From positions 1,240,001 through 1,304,000 of the forward strand of contig CAVVSF010000007.1 of the NCBI GenBank assembly GCA_963750915.1: a DNA stretch of 64,000 nt. The letters run 5' to 3'. A program made the translations under genes and the position numbers. The stretch is from DATBJJ01 sp963750915 (GTDB lineage Bacteria; Acidobacteriota; Vicinamibacteria; Vicinamibacterales; 2-12-FULL-66-21). Below the pieces are notes generated by a model. That model searched no databases, had not been told where the DNA came from, and saw nothing but the letters and a program-made list of their open reading frames with translations. Below are positions 20,260 through 29,472 of this stretch, piece after piece; position 1 is the first letter of the stretch, and every line of letters starts with the position of its first letter.

Positions 20260-20341
20260 GGTTGGATGGTAGCATACCCAAGGGGTTGCCCTAACCCCAT
20301 CATATTCAGCAACTTAATAGCTCCGCCGCAGGCGGCGGTGC

Positions 20342-20347
20342 TATAAT
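20342..20347 (+). promoter_or_regulatory. -10 box (TATAAT) for poly(A) polymerase
   Basis: A perfect TATAAT lies 8 bp before the ATG at 20356, in an AT-richer stretch (20300-20345) that is unusual here. Transcription would start within a few bases of the ATG, implying a leaderless or very short-leader mRNA. I see no convincing -35 at 17 bp. Confidence 0.4.
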
Positions 20348-20355
20348 CCGAGGCG

Positions 20356-21684
20356 ATGGTGGAACCGACCATCGTGCCGCGGGCCGCGCATGCCATATCG
20401 CGACGGGACATCGATCCCGCGGCGCTCAAAGTCCTTTATCAACTGCACGAACACGGCTACGTCGCCTACCTGGTGGGCGGCAGCGTCCGCGACCTGCTGC
20501 TCGGCCGCCACCCGAAGGACTTCGACGTCGGCACCTCGGCGCACCCGCACCAGGTCAAGAAGCTCTTCCGCAACTGCTGGATCATCGGCCGGCGCTTCCG
20601 TCTCGCCCACGTCAAGTTCGGACCCAAGACGATCGAGGTCGCGACCTTCCGGCGGCTCGTGGATCCGGCGGAGCTGACGCCGGAAGTCGAGGCGGCCGAG
20701 GTCACGCCGGGCGACGTCGTCGCGCCGGGCGAGGCGCTGCCGGCCGAGGTCGAGCGCGACGAACGTACGACGCCGGATCGCTCGCGGCTGATTCAACGGG
20801 ACAACACTTACGGCACGCCGGAAGAGGATGCGTTCCGCCGCGACTTCACCGTCAACGCGCTCTTCTACGACATCGGCACGTTCGCGATCATCGACTACGT
20901 CGGCGGCCTCGAGGATCTGCAGCGCCGCCTGATCCGCTGCATCGGCGATCCCGACGTCCGCTTCCTCGAGGATCCGGTCCGGATGCTGCGCGCCGTCGTC
21001 CTCTCGGCGCGGCTGGAGTTCACGATCGAGGAGCCGATCCTCGACGCGATCCGGACGCACCGTCACGAGATCGCGCGCAGCGCGCCGGCGCGGCTGATGG
21101 AGGAGTTCTACAAGATTCTGCGTTCGGGCCACGCCGAAGACGCGATGCGTCAGCTGCGCGAGACTGGCCTGATGAAGGTGATCACCAGTGAGCTGGCGAC
21201 GGCGCCGGACGCGCTGTGGCATTCGATCGCCGCGCTCGACCGCTATCGCCGCCGCTTCACGGCCGCGCCGGAGGCGCTGACGAACGCGATCCTGGCCGGC
21301 ACGCTGCTGCAGCCGATGGGGTTGCTGCGGCGGCAGAAGTTCACCGCCGATCCGCTCGAGCGCCGCATCGACCTCGGGATGCTGCCGGTGCCACGCCGGG
21401 ACGTCGAGCGGCTTCGGCAGATCATCGCGATCCAGCCGCGCCTGCTCGATCTCCAGGCGCCGCCGCGGGCGCAGCGGGCGCTGCTGCAGCGCTCCGTCCT
21501 CGACGAAGCGCTGACGTGGCTCGACGTCCACGGCGAACGGCCGGAGGTCGTCGCGCACTGGCGGGCGATGAAGTCGGAGACGCCCTCGGAGGCCGCCCCG
21601 GCCGAGGGGGAAACGGTCGGTGTGTTCAAGCGGCGGCGGCGCCGCCGTCGCCGGCGCAACTACGGTTCGGCGACGAACCGGTAG
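20356..21684 (+). CDS. pcnB: poly(A) polymerase / CCA-adding-type nucleotidyltransferase
   Basis: 442 aa. The polymerase beta-like catalytic core is in the first 130 residues: YLVGGSVRDLLLGRHPKDFD (GGS and the DxD aspartates), HVKFGPKTIEVATFRR and DNTYGTPEEDAFRRDFTVNAL. Then come LEDPVRMLRAVVLSARLEF and the helical C-domain (PARLMEEFYKILRSG, LDRYRRRF). The RRDFTVNALFYD motif and the very basic tail (KRRRRRRRRRN) favour PcnB, which adds 3' poly(A) and promotes RNA decay, over a tRNA CCA enzyme. The 3' end overlaps the convergent response regulator by 25 bp. Confidence 0.9.
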   Translation: MVEPTIVPRAAHAISRRDIDPAALKVLYQLHEHGYVAYLVGGSVRDLLLGRHPKDFDVGTSAHPHQVKKLFRNCWIIGRRFRLAHVKFGPKTIEVATFRRLVDPAELTPEVEAAEVTPGDVVAPGEALPAEVERDERTTPDRSRLIQRDNTYGTPEEDAFRRDFTVNALFYDIGTFAIIDYVGGLEDLQRRLIRCIGDPDVRFLEDPVRMLRAVVLSARLEFTIEEPILDAIRTHRHEIARSAPARLMEEFYKILRSGHAEDAMRQLRETGLMKVITSELATAPDALWHSIAALDRYRRRFTAAPEALTNAILAGTLLQPMGLLRRQKFTADPLERRIDLGMLPVPRRDVERLRQIIAIQPRLLDLQAPPRAQRALLQRSVLDEALTWLDVHGERPEVVAHWRAMKSETPSEAAPAEGETVGVFKRRRRRRRRRNYGSATNR

Positions 21685-22391
21685 CCGACGCCGCGGACGG
21701 TGAGCAGGTGCCGCGGCCGTGACGGATCGCGCTCGATGTAGCGGCGCAGGCGGACGATGAAGTTGTCGATCGCGCGCGTGTCCGTATCCTCGCGCAACCC
21801 CCAGACATCCTCGAGCATCGACTTGCGCGACACCGCCGTGCCCTGGCGGTCGATCAGGTAGCGCAGCAGGCTGGCTTCCATCAGCGTCAACGGCAGTACC
21901 CGGTCGCCGGCCCGCAACTCGAGGCGATCGTAGTCGATCGTCTTGCCGGCGAACGCGAACCGCTCCGCCGGGCGACGCAGCCAGCCCGAACGACGCAGCA
22001 GGCCGCGGACGCGCGCCAGCAGGATGGCCAGCTCGGTGGGCTTGGGCAGGTAGTCGTCGGCGCCGGCCTCGAATCCCTTCAGGACATCCTCGGGCCGGCC
22101 GCGCGCCGTCAGCATCAGCACCGGCACGAACTGCCTGGCTTCGCGCAGCTCGCTGACGACGGCGAAACCATCCTTGCCCGGCAGCATGACGTCGAGGACG
22201 ACCAGGTCGAACGGCGCCGCCGACTGGTCGAGCAGCCGCGCCAGCGCCGCCTCGCCGGTCTCGACGACGGCGGCGACGTAGCCTTCCGCCTCGAGGTTGA
22301 AGCGCAGGCCCTCGGCGAGGTGCTGTTCATCCTCGACGATGAGGACGCGGTGCCGCGCGTCGTCGCCGGACGGAGACGTCGCCTGGGTCAC
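21660..22391 (-). CDS. OmpR-family response regulator
   Basis: 243 aa from GTG 22391, which overlaps the kinase stop (GTGA). The receiver domain (about 12-128) has acidic pocket VEDE, phospho-acceptor LVVLDVMLPGKDG, MLTARG and the lysine in DDYLPKPTE. The winged-helix DNA-binding domain (about 145-243) has LTLMEASLLRYLIDRQG, LEDVWGLREDTDTRAIDNFI and LLTVRGVGYRF. It is activated by the adjacent histidine kinase. Stimulus and regulon are unknown; nothing downstream on this strand is obviously its target. Confidence 0.93.
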   Translation of the reverse strand: MTQATSPSGDDARHRVLIVEDEQHLAEGLRFNLEAEGYVAAVVETGEAALARLLDQSAAPFDLVVLDVMLPGKDGFAVVSELREARQFVPVLMLTARGRPEDVLKGFEAGADDYLPKPTELAILLARVRGLLRRSGWLRRPAERFAFAGKTIDYDRLELRAGDRVLPLTLMEASLLRYLIDRQGTAVSRKSMLEDVWGLREDTDTRAIDNFIVRLRRYIERDPSRPRHLLTVRGVGYRFVAEP

Positions 22392-23296
22392 GCTTCGGCC
22401 GCCTTCGGCAGGAGGAGCGTGAACGTGCTGCCGTGGCCCTGGCCGCGGCTCTCCGCGAAGGCCCGGCCGCCGTGCTTGCGCGCCACCGACCGCACGATGA
22501 AGAGACCGAGGCCGCTGCCCTTGGCGCGCATCGCGACGCTGGCCGGAATGCGGTAGAAGCGGCGGAAGATGCGCTTGAGCTCGACCGGCGAGATGCCGAC
22601 GCCGCTGTCGCTGACGCGCAGCGCCAGCTTCTGCCCCTCGGCTTCCTCGAGCGCGACGTGGACGCGCACCTCGTTGCTGGAGTACTTGATGGCGTTGTCG
22701 ATCAGGTTCCAGATCGCCGCTTTCAGTTCGTCCGGATCGCCGATGACGACCGGACTGGCGCCGGTGCCGAGCCGCGATTCGTAGAGCAGCGACTCCCCGG
22801 CCAGGTGATACCGGGTCCGCGCCAGCTGCACGCACTCCTGCGCCACGTCGTCGAGATCGACGCGCGTCCGCGAGATCCGGCGCCAGCGCGAGCCGGAGCT
22901 CCCGGCCTGCAGCACCTGCTCGATCGTCTGCAGCAGCCGGTCGCTGTCCTCGAGCATGATGCGATAGAACTCGCGGCGCTTGGCTTCGTCGAGGTCGCGA
23001 GTCTGGAGTGTCTGGAGGTAGAGCCGGATCGAGGCGACCGGCGTCTTGAGCTCGTGGGTGACGGCGTTGATGAAGGAGTCGTGCTGCTCGTTGCGGCGGA
23101 TCTCGCGGATCAGAAAGACCGTGTTCAACACCATCCCGGCAATGATCAGCAGGAAGAAGACGATGCCCAGGACGACCAGGCCGGCACGCTGCCAGTTGAG
23201 GACGATCCAGCTGACATTCAGCGTGACGGCGAGCGCGACGAGGCAGACGCCGAGGACGGTGAAGAAGATGATCGACCGCCGGCGGCCGCTGATCAT
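22388..23296 (-). CDS. sensor histidine kinase
   Basis: 302 aa. Two N-terminal membrane helices (IIFFTVLGVCLVALAVTL and AGLVVLGIVFFLLIIAGMVL) are joined by only a few residues, so there is almost no periplasmic sensor domain; the signal is probably membrane-borne. HisKA has FINAVTHELKTPVASIRLYL; HATPase has IWNLIDNAIKYS (N box), SDSGVGIS (G1) and AKGSGLGLFIV (G2). It is translationally coupled to the response regulator. The ATG lies 45 bp after the desaturase stop on the same strand. Confidence 0.93.
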   Translation of the reverse strand: MISGRRRSIIFFTVLGVCLVALAVTLNVSWIVLNWQRAGLVVLGIVFFLLIIAGMVLNTVFLIREIRRNEQHDSFINAVTHELKTPVASIRLYLQTLQTRDLDEAKRREFYRIMLEDSDRLLQTIEQVLQAGSSGSRWRRISRTRVDLDDVAQECVQLARTRYHLAGESLLYESRLGTGASPVVIGDPDELKAAIWNLIDNAIKYSSNEVRVHVALEEAEGQKLALRVSDSGVGISPVELKRIFRRFYRIPASVAMRAKGSGLGLFIVRSVARKHGGRAFAESRGQGHGSTFTLLLPKAAEA

Positions 23297-23318
23297 CCTC
23301 TCATTCTAACGATCTCTG

Positions 23319-23338
23319 GCTTCCCGTTCCCGGGAAGC
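23319..23338 (-). terminator. hairpin after the desaturase gene
   Basis: GCTTCCCG (23319-23326) and CGGGAAGC (23331-23338), with a 4-base loop, follow the desaturase stop by 3 bp and precede the histidine kinase ATG. A terminator or attenuator between the two same-strand genes is inferred. Confidence 0.5.
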
Positions 23339-23341
23339 AGC

Positions 23342-24208
<867 letters not shown>

Positions 24209-24304
24209 GGCTCCTCGGGGTTGGAGATACCACGTCACAGTAGCAGGTTCGCCCGGGGCGAAATGTAAGAGTTCTGTACACCCCTAAGTCGCAGAAAAAG
24301 AACG

Positions 24305-24423
24305 CGTTCGGGGCTCGCGGTTCGGGGCTCGGGGCTCGGCTCCAGACGGGCCGAAGGTCTCCCCCGAACCCGGCGCCCGAACCCGAACCCCGAACCCCGA
24401 GCCCCGAGCCCCGAGCCCCGAGA
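24305..24423. repeat. heptad-word island 1 (GGGGCTC / GGGTTCG)
   Basis: The first 35 bp carry tandem copies of GGGGCTC and GGTTCGG. The last 60 bp carry the reverse complement as tandem CCCGAAC and CCCCGAG units, with a 25-bp non-repeated centre. The whole can fold as a long imperfect hairpin with many registers. It fills the gap between serC and the desaturase, both on the minus strand, and ends 7 bp from the serC stop. Confidence 0.8.
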
Positions 24424-24429
24424 ACGTGC

Positions 24430-25521
24430 CTACCCGTTCTTCTTCTCGAACTCCTTCATGAACTGGACGAGCGCCGTGACCCCGTCCTCGGGGAAGGCGT
24501 TGTAGATGGACGCGCGCAGGCCGCCGACCGAGCGGTGCCCTTTCAGGCCGTCGAGCCCGGCCGCGGTCGACTCCTTCGCGAACTTCTTCTCGAGCTCCTC
24601 GCTCGGAAGGCGGAAGGTCACGTTCATGCGCGAGCGCGAGTCCTTCGCGGCGTGGCCGCGGTAGAAGCCGCTGCGGTCGATCTCGGCGTAGAGCGCGTCC
24701 GCCTTGCGCGCGTTGCGCGCGTTCATCGCCGCCAGCCCGCCCTCTTTCAGCACCCACTTCAGGACCAGCCGCATGATGTAGATGCCGAACACCGGCGGCG
24801 TGTTGTACATCGACTTGTTCTCGGCATGGACGCCGTACTGCAGCATCGTCGGCAGCGTTTTCGGCGTCCGGGCGAGAAGGTCGTCGCGGACGATGACGAG
24901 CGTCACGCCGGAGGGCCCGAGGTTCTTCTGGGCGCCGGCGTAGATCAGGCCGTACTTCTCGATGTCGATCGGACGGCTGAACATGTCCGATGAGGTGTCG
25001 GCGACGAGGGGCACGGCGCCGACTGCCGGGACGTCATGGAACTCCGTGCCGAAAATCGTGTTGTTGGTCGTGTAGTGCACGTATGCGGCCTCGGGGTCGA
25101 GCGTCAGCTCCGACTGCTTCGGCACCCGGGCGTAATTCTCCGACTCCGTCGTCGCCGCGATCTTCACCGTGCCGACCCGCTTCGCTTCCTTGACCGCCTT
25201 CTCCGCCCACGAACCGGTGACGATGTAGTCGGCCGAGCCGCCGGGCGGCAGCAGGTTCATCGGCACCATCGAGAACTGCAGGCTGGCGCCGCCCTGGAGG
25301 AAGAGCACCTTGTAGTTCGAGGGCACGCCGGCGAGCTGGCGCAGGTCGGCCTCGCAGCCGTCGATCACCTCGTCGAAAGCGGCCGAGCGGTGGCTGATCT
25401 CGAGGATCGACATGCCGACGCCGGGCAGCGCCAGCAGGTCGCGCTGCGCCTCCTCGAGCACTTCGATCGGCAGAACGGCAGGACCGGCGGAAAAGTTGAA
25501 GAGTCGCGTAGATGTCGGCAT
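24430..25521 (-). CDS. serC: phosphoserine aminotransferase
   Basis: 363 aa from ATG 25521 (MPTSTRLFNFSAGPAVLP). The PLP enzyme makes O-phosphoserine from 3-phosphohydroxypyruvate, step two of serine synthesis, and also serves pyridoxal phosphate synthesis. Family signatures: FSAGPAVLP, SILEISHRS, LFLQGGASLQFSMVPMNL, VADTSSDMFSRPID and the PLP-lysine motif YGLIYAGAQKNLGPSGV. The end, GLKGHRSVGGLRASIYNA, is standard. Downstream of serA on the same strand, so the pathway enzymes are co-transcribed; the gap of 74 bp has no hairpin. Confidence 0.97.
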   Translation of the reverse strand: MPTSTRLFNFSAGPAVLPIEVLEEAQRDLLALPGVGMSILEISHRSAAFDEVIDGCEADLRQLAGVPSNYKVLFLQGGASLQFSMVPMNLLPPGGSADYIVTGSWAEKAVKEAKRVGTVKIAATTESENYARVPKQSELTLDPEAAYVHYTTNNTIFGTEFHDVPAVGAVPLVADTSSDMFSRPIDIEKYGLIYAGAQKNLGPSGVTLVIVRDDLLARTPKTLPTMLQYGVHAENKSMYNTPPVFGIYIMRLVLKWVLKEGGLAAMNARNARKADALYAEIDRSGFYRGHAAKDSRSRMNVTFRLPSEELEKKFAKESTAAGLDGLKGHRSVGGLRASIYNAFPEDGVTALVQFMKEFEKKNG

Positions 25522-25595
25522 CGGAGAGTTCCCGGAATCAATGAAAGGTTGTGCGCGGTTGCGAGCCGGCTGCGGACCGCGGGTCCGCGGCAGGC

Positions 25596-26849
25596 TCAGG
25601 TCAGTGAGACGACATGGAGATCGAGCACGTCGCCGTTGCCGCGCTTGATCTTGTCGCACAGCGCCGGCTCCGGGGCCCGGTCCAAATTGATTCTGGCTAC
25701 CGCCGCTTCGGCGCCGGCAAAGACGATGTTCTCGGTTTCCTGCACGTTCAGGTTGGCTTCGCGAAGGTGTCCGAAGACGTGCGCGAGCACGCCCGGGCGG
25801 TCGCGGTGGCGGACGACGAGCATGTGCGTCGCCGGCGTCCGCTTCGCCAGGTTGACGACGTTCGGCACCTTGCCGGTCTCCTTGAAGCTCCGGACGATGC
25901 GGACGGTCTCGGCCGCGATTGCCTCCTGTGCCTGCTCCGTGGAGGCGCCGATGTGATGCGTGCCGTAGACGTTCGGGAGCGCGACGATCGCGTCGCTGAA
26001 CGGCGCCGTCGGCGCCGCCGGCTCGTCAGCGAACACGTCGAGGCCGACGCGGACCCTGCGCTCGCGAACGACGGCGGCGAGCGCCTCGTGATCGACGAGC
26101 TCGCCCCGCGAAGTGTTGATGAAGAACGCCCCCGGCTTGAGCGCCGCGAGCAGCGCCGCGTCGACAATGCCCCTGGTCTCAGCGCCGAGCGACAGGTGCA
26201 CGCTCAGGATGTCAGCGCGGGCGGCCGCTGCCGCCGGACTGGGCGCGAGATCGATCGGCACCTGCCGCGCCGCATCGTCGAGGCCGAGCGCTGCGGCTTC
26301 GGCATCGGACATCGGCCGATCGAGGCCGTCGAAGCGGCGGCTCCAGACGACGACCTGCAGGCCGAAGCCGGCGGCGCGCTTGATCACTTCCCGGGCGATG
26401 CTGCCGATGCCGAGGATCGCAAGCGTCGCGCCGTGCAGCCCGCGCGCCTTCGAAAACTCCTGCTTGTTCCACGAGCCGGCCCGCAGCTCGGCGACGTTGT
26501 CGGGAACACGCCGATCGAGCGAGAGGATCAGCGCCAGCGTCAGCTCGGCGACGGCAATCGCGTTCCGGCCAGGACAGTTGGAGACGTAGATGCCGCGGGT
26601 CGAGGCGGCGTCGACGTCGATGGTGTTGTAGCCGGCGCCGGCGCGGACGATGAGCGACAACCGCCCGGCGTCGAGCATCGCCGCGGTGACCTTCGTGCTG
26701 CGGACCACGAGCACGTCGGCGGCAGTCGTCCCGATCGCCGCAGCAAGCGCGTCGTCCTTCAACCCGGGCTCGTAGACAACGTCGCAGCCGGCGGCGCGGA
26801 GACCGTCGAGACCACTCGCTTCGAACTTGTCGGCGACGAGCACTTTCAT
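25596..26849 (-). CDS. serA: D-3-phosphoglycerate dehydrogenase with ACT domain
   Basis: 417 aa. It oxidises 3-phosphoglycerate with NAD to start serine synthesis. The substrate domain has VVRSTKVTAAML and RAGAGYNTIDVDAA; the nucleotide-binding motif is ATLAILGIGSIAREV; catalytic residues are in NTSRGELVDHEAL (Arg), DVFADEPA (Glu) and GTHHIGAST (His). The C-terminal 75 residues (MLVVRHRDRPGVLAHVFGHL, NVQETENIVFAGAEAAVARI) are an ACT domain, suggesting serine feedback. It lies between serC and DUF1015, 16 bp from the latter. Confidence 0.95.
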   Translation of the reverse strand: MKVLVADKFEASGLDGLRAAGCDVVYEPGLKDDALAAAIGTTAADVLVVRSTKVTAAMLDAGRLSLIVRAGAGYNTIDVDAASTRGIYVSNCPGRNAIAVAELTLALILSLDRRVPDNVAELRAGSWNKQEFSKARGLHGATLAILGIGSIAREVIKRAAGFGLQVVVWSRRFDGLDRPMSDAEAAALGLDDAARQVPIDLAPSPAAAAARADILSVHLSLGAETRGIVDAALLAALKPGAFFINTSRGELVDHEALAAVVRERRVRVGLDVFADEPAAPTAPFSDAIVALPNVYGTHHIGASTEQAQEAIAAETVRIVRSFKETGKVPNVVNLAKRTPATHMLVVRHRDRPGVLAHVFGHLREANLNVQETENIVFAGAEAAVARINLDRAPEPALCDKIKRGNGDVLDLHVVSLT

Positions 26850-26865
26850 GGTCGTGGCGGGATGC

Positions 26866-28086
26866 CTAAATCACATGCACCAGCAGGCCGTCCCGCAGCT
26901 TGGGCTCGAACCACGTCGATTTCGGCGGCATGATGCCACCTGCATCGGAGATGGCCATGAGGTCGTCGATGGTGACGGGGAACATCGAGAAGGCGACTGC
27001 GGCGCGGCCGGAGCCGACGGCCTCCTCGAGAGCGCGAGTCCCCCTGGCACCGCCGACGAAGTCGATCCGCTTGTCGGAGCGAATGTCGCCAATGCCCAGC
27101 AGCGGCTCGAGTACCAGGTGCTGGAGCAGGGCGACATCGAGCGAGCTGGCCCGGCTGTCGTCCTGCGGCGTCGCGCCGGACACGTCGATGGCGTACCAGC
27201 GGCCGCCGAGATACAGGCCGACTTCCCCCTTGCGGCGGGGACTGGCCTGGCCGTCGCTGACCGGCAGTCGCTCTCGTATCGCTGCCAGCAGTTGCTCCGG
27301 CGTGCGGCCATTCAGATCCTTGACCGTGCGGTTGTACGGCAGGATGTGCATCTGGTCGTGCGGAAAGGCGACGGCGATGAAGGTTTCGGCGTCGGCTGCG
27401 GCGCCGATCTTCGTCTGCAGCGCGGCGCGGGCGCGCGCGGCGCTCGCGGCGCGGTGGTGGCCGTCGGCGATGTAGAGCTCTGGAATGCCGGCGAACGCGC
27501 TCGTGAGGGCATCGCTGTCAGCCGAACTGGCGCGCCAGACGGCGTGCTGGATGCCGTCGGCGGCCGTGAAATCGTAGAGCGGCTCCGCCGACATCACCCG
27601 TCCGACGACGGCGTCGACGGCCGCAGCGGCACGATACGCGAGAAACACCACCCCGGTCTGGGCCCTGAGATCGACGATGTGGCGCGTCCGATCGTCTTCC
27701 TTGTCGCGGCGCGTCCGCTCGTGCTTCTTGATCAGATCCTGTTCGTACTCGTCGACCGAGAAGCAGCCGGCGACGCCAGTCTGCTCGTGGCCGCCCATGC
27801 GCAGGCGGTATACATACAGTGATGGCGCCTCCTCGAGGACGAGCGGCGCGCTGGCCCGCAGTGCCTCGAAATTGGCGCGCGCGAGGTCATAGACCTCGCT
27901 CGAATACGGATCGGTACCCGCCGGCAGATCGATCTCCGAACGAGTGACGTGCAGGAAGCTGAGCGGGTTGTCCGCGGCGAGCTGGCGCGCTTCTTCGGTG
28001 CTGACGACGTCGTACGGCACCGACGAGACGTCGGCGGCCGCATCGACGGCCGGCCGCAAGGCGCGGAACGGATGCAGGGAGGCCAT
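26866..28086 (-). CDS. DUF1015 family protein, probably linked to serine metabolism
   Basis: 406 aa beginning MASLHPFRALRP with SSVPYDVVSTEEARQL, LSFLHVTRSEIDLP and KHERTRRDKEDDRTRHI, all family hallmarks. Around residue 205 is IADGHHRAASAARA; a DGHHR motif is shared with ParB/SerK-type nucleotide-dependent enzymes. DUF1015 genes are often next to serA and serC in other bacteria, and here the order is DUF1015-serA-serC in one operon. A role in serine or phosphoserine metabolism (kinase, phosphatase or regulator) is inferred. No serB phosphoserine phosphatase is in the window. Confidence 0.88.
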   Translation of the reverse strand: MASLHPFRALRPAVDAAADVSSVPYDVVSTEEARQLAADNPLSFLHVTRSEIDLPAGTDPYSSEVYDLARANFEALRASAPLVLEEAPSLYVYRLRMGGHEQTGVAGCFSVDEYEQDLIKKHERTRRDKEDDRTRHIVDLRAQTGVVFLAYRAAAAVDAVVGRVMSAEPLYDFTAADGIQHAVWRASSADSDALTSAFAGIPELYIADGHHRAASAARARAALQTKIGAAADAETFIAVAFPHDQMHILPYNRTVKDLNGRTPEQLLAAIRERLPVSDGQASPRRKGEVGLYLGGRWYAIDVSGATPQDDSRASSLDVALLQHLVLEPLLGIGDIRSDKRIDFVGGARGTRALEEAVGSGRAAVAFSMFPVTIDDLMAISDAGGIMPPKSTWFEPKLRDGLLVHVI

Positions 28087-28128
28087 CCGCCTATTGTATT
28101 TCAGGCGTTACTCTAACGAATTGCGGGT

Positions 28129-29400
28129 TTACTGGTTGGCCTTGATCGCGTCGGGGACCGGCGGCGCGGCGGCGACCGCGCCGGCGAGCTGCTGCTCGAC
28201 GGATCCGCGCGCGGTGAGGAAGCTCTCGAGATGATGCGCCGGGATCGGCTCGCCCGGCGGCTGCTTCGCATGCTCGCGGCGCGGATCGACGAACACGCCG
28301 TTGCGCCGCAGGCGATAGTCGAGATGCGGTCCGGTCGCGGTGCCGCTGGAGCCGACGCGCCCGATCAACTGCCCTTGCGAGACAGGCGCGCCGGCACGAA
28401 CGCCGCCGGCGAATGACGACAGGTGCAGGTAGTAGCTCTCGAGCCCGGAGGCGTGACGGATTCTGACCTGACGACCACCGCCGCCGGCCCAGCCCGCGGA
28501 AACGATGACGCCCTCAGCGACGGCGACGACCGGCGTCCCGGTCGCGGCGGCGTAGTCGACGCCGAGATGGGCCCGCACCGTATGGTGCACGGGATGCAGG
28601 CGCGCGCGCGAGAAGCCGGACGTCACGCGCGGCGTGAAACGCAGCGGTGACGCGAGCACGAAACGCTTGAGCGAGCGGCCCCGCTCGTCGTAGTAACCCG
28701 CCTTCTTCGTATCGGGGTTGACCCAGCGGTAGGCTTGATGTTCTTTGCCGCCATTGGTGAGGCGGGCGCCGAGGATCTGGCCGTAGCCGGCGAACTCTCC
28801 CTGGTACCGGGTCGACTCGAACAGGACCTCGAAGGAATCGCCCGGCTGCAGGTCGTTGTCGAAATCGACCTGGCCGCCGAAGAGCTCGGCCAGCGCGATC
28901 GCGAGCTGGATCCGCTCGCCGGCGGCGGTCATCGCGCCGATCAGCGACGAATGGTCGCCGCCGATCTCGCCGCGTATCCCGACGACTGCAATCTCCTTGT
29001 CGTAAGGAACGATCTCGGCGTCGAGCCGCTCGGGGGCCGAACGATCGCGATTGATGATGCGGAGGAAACGATCGGCGTCGATCTGATACTCGAACTCGCG
29101 CAGGAAGCCGTCGAACGACAGCACCAGGCGGTACGGACGGGTGGCGCGCAGCTGTTTCGGATTGAAGACGACGCGGGCCGACTCAATCGCCGCCTGGACC
29201 ATGTGCTGCGGCAGTTCGTGATCGCGCAGCAATGATTCGAGGGTCGCATGCCGCGGCACGATGGCCTCGATGATGCGGCTCTCGACGGGCAGGACCACGT
29301 CGACGCGTGCTGGAGGCGGCGGCAGCGCGGGCGTCTCGCCCGAACAGCCGGCGAGCCCCACGACTCCGATGGCGACGGCAGGCAGCACCCGTCGAAACAT
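28129..29400 (-). CDS. M23 family peptidoglycan endopeptidase, lipoprotein-type
   Basis: 423 aa. The start MFRRVLPAVAIGVVGLAGCSG has a lipobox (GLAGC). The N-terminal half has a LysM/OapA-like region (ATLESLLRDHELPQHMVQAA) and an interdomain resembling MepM (QPGDSFEVLFES). The catalytic domain (about 265-385) has HLGVDYAAATGTPV (H and D ligands) and YYLHLSSFAGGV. The terminal motif is GPHLDYR rather than the usual GPHLHFE, so one zinc-ligand histidine is replaced by aspartate. The family cleaves cross-links in the cell wall. It is 42 bp upstream of the DUF1015 gene on the same strand. Confidence 0.9.
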   Translation of the reverse strand: MFRRVLPAVAIGVVGLAGCSGETPALPPPPARVDVVLPVESRIIEAIVPRHATLESLLRDHELPQHMVQAAIESARVVFNPKQLRATRPYRLVLSFDGFLREFEYQIDADRFLRIINRDRSAPERLDAEIVPYDKEIAVVGIRGEIGGDHSSLIGAMTAAGERIQLAIALAELFGGQVDFDNDLQPGDSFEVLFESTRYQGEFAGYGQILGARLTNGGKEHQAYRWVNPDTKKAGYYDERGRSLKRFVLASPLRFTPRVTSGFSRARLHPVHHTVRAHLGVDYAAATGTPVVAVAEGVIVSAGWAGGGGRQVRIRHASGLESYYLHLSSFAGGVRAGAPVSQGQLIGRVGSSGTATGPHLDYRLRRNGVFVDPRREHAKQPPGEPIPAHHLESFLTARGSVEQQLAGAVAAAPPVPDAIKANQ

Positions 29401-29472
29401 GGATCCGCAGTGTAACGTACCGGTCCCGCCGACCGTCCGTGAAGAAACTTTGACAGCGCGCCGCGGTGTTCG

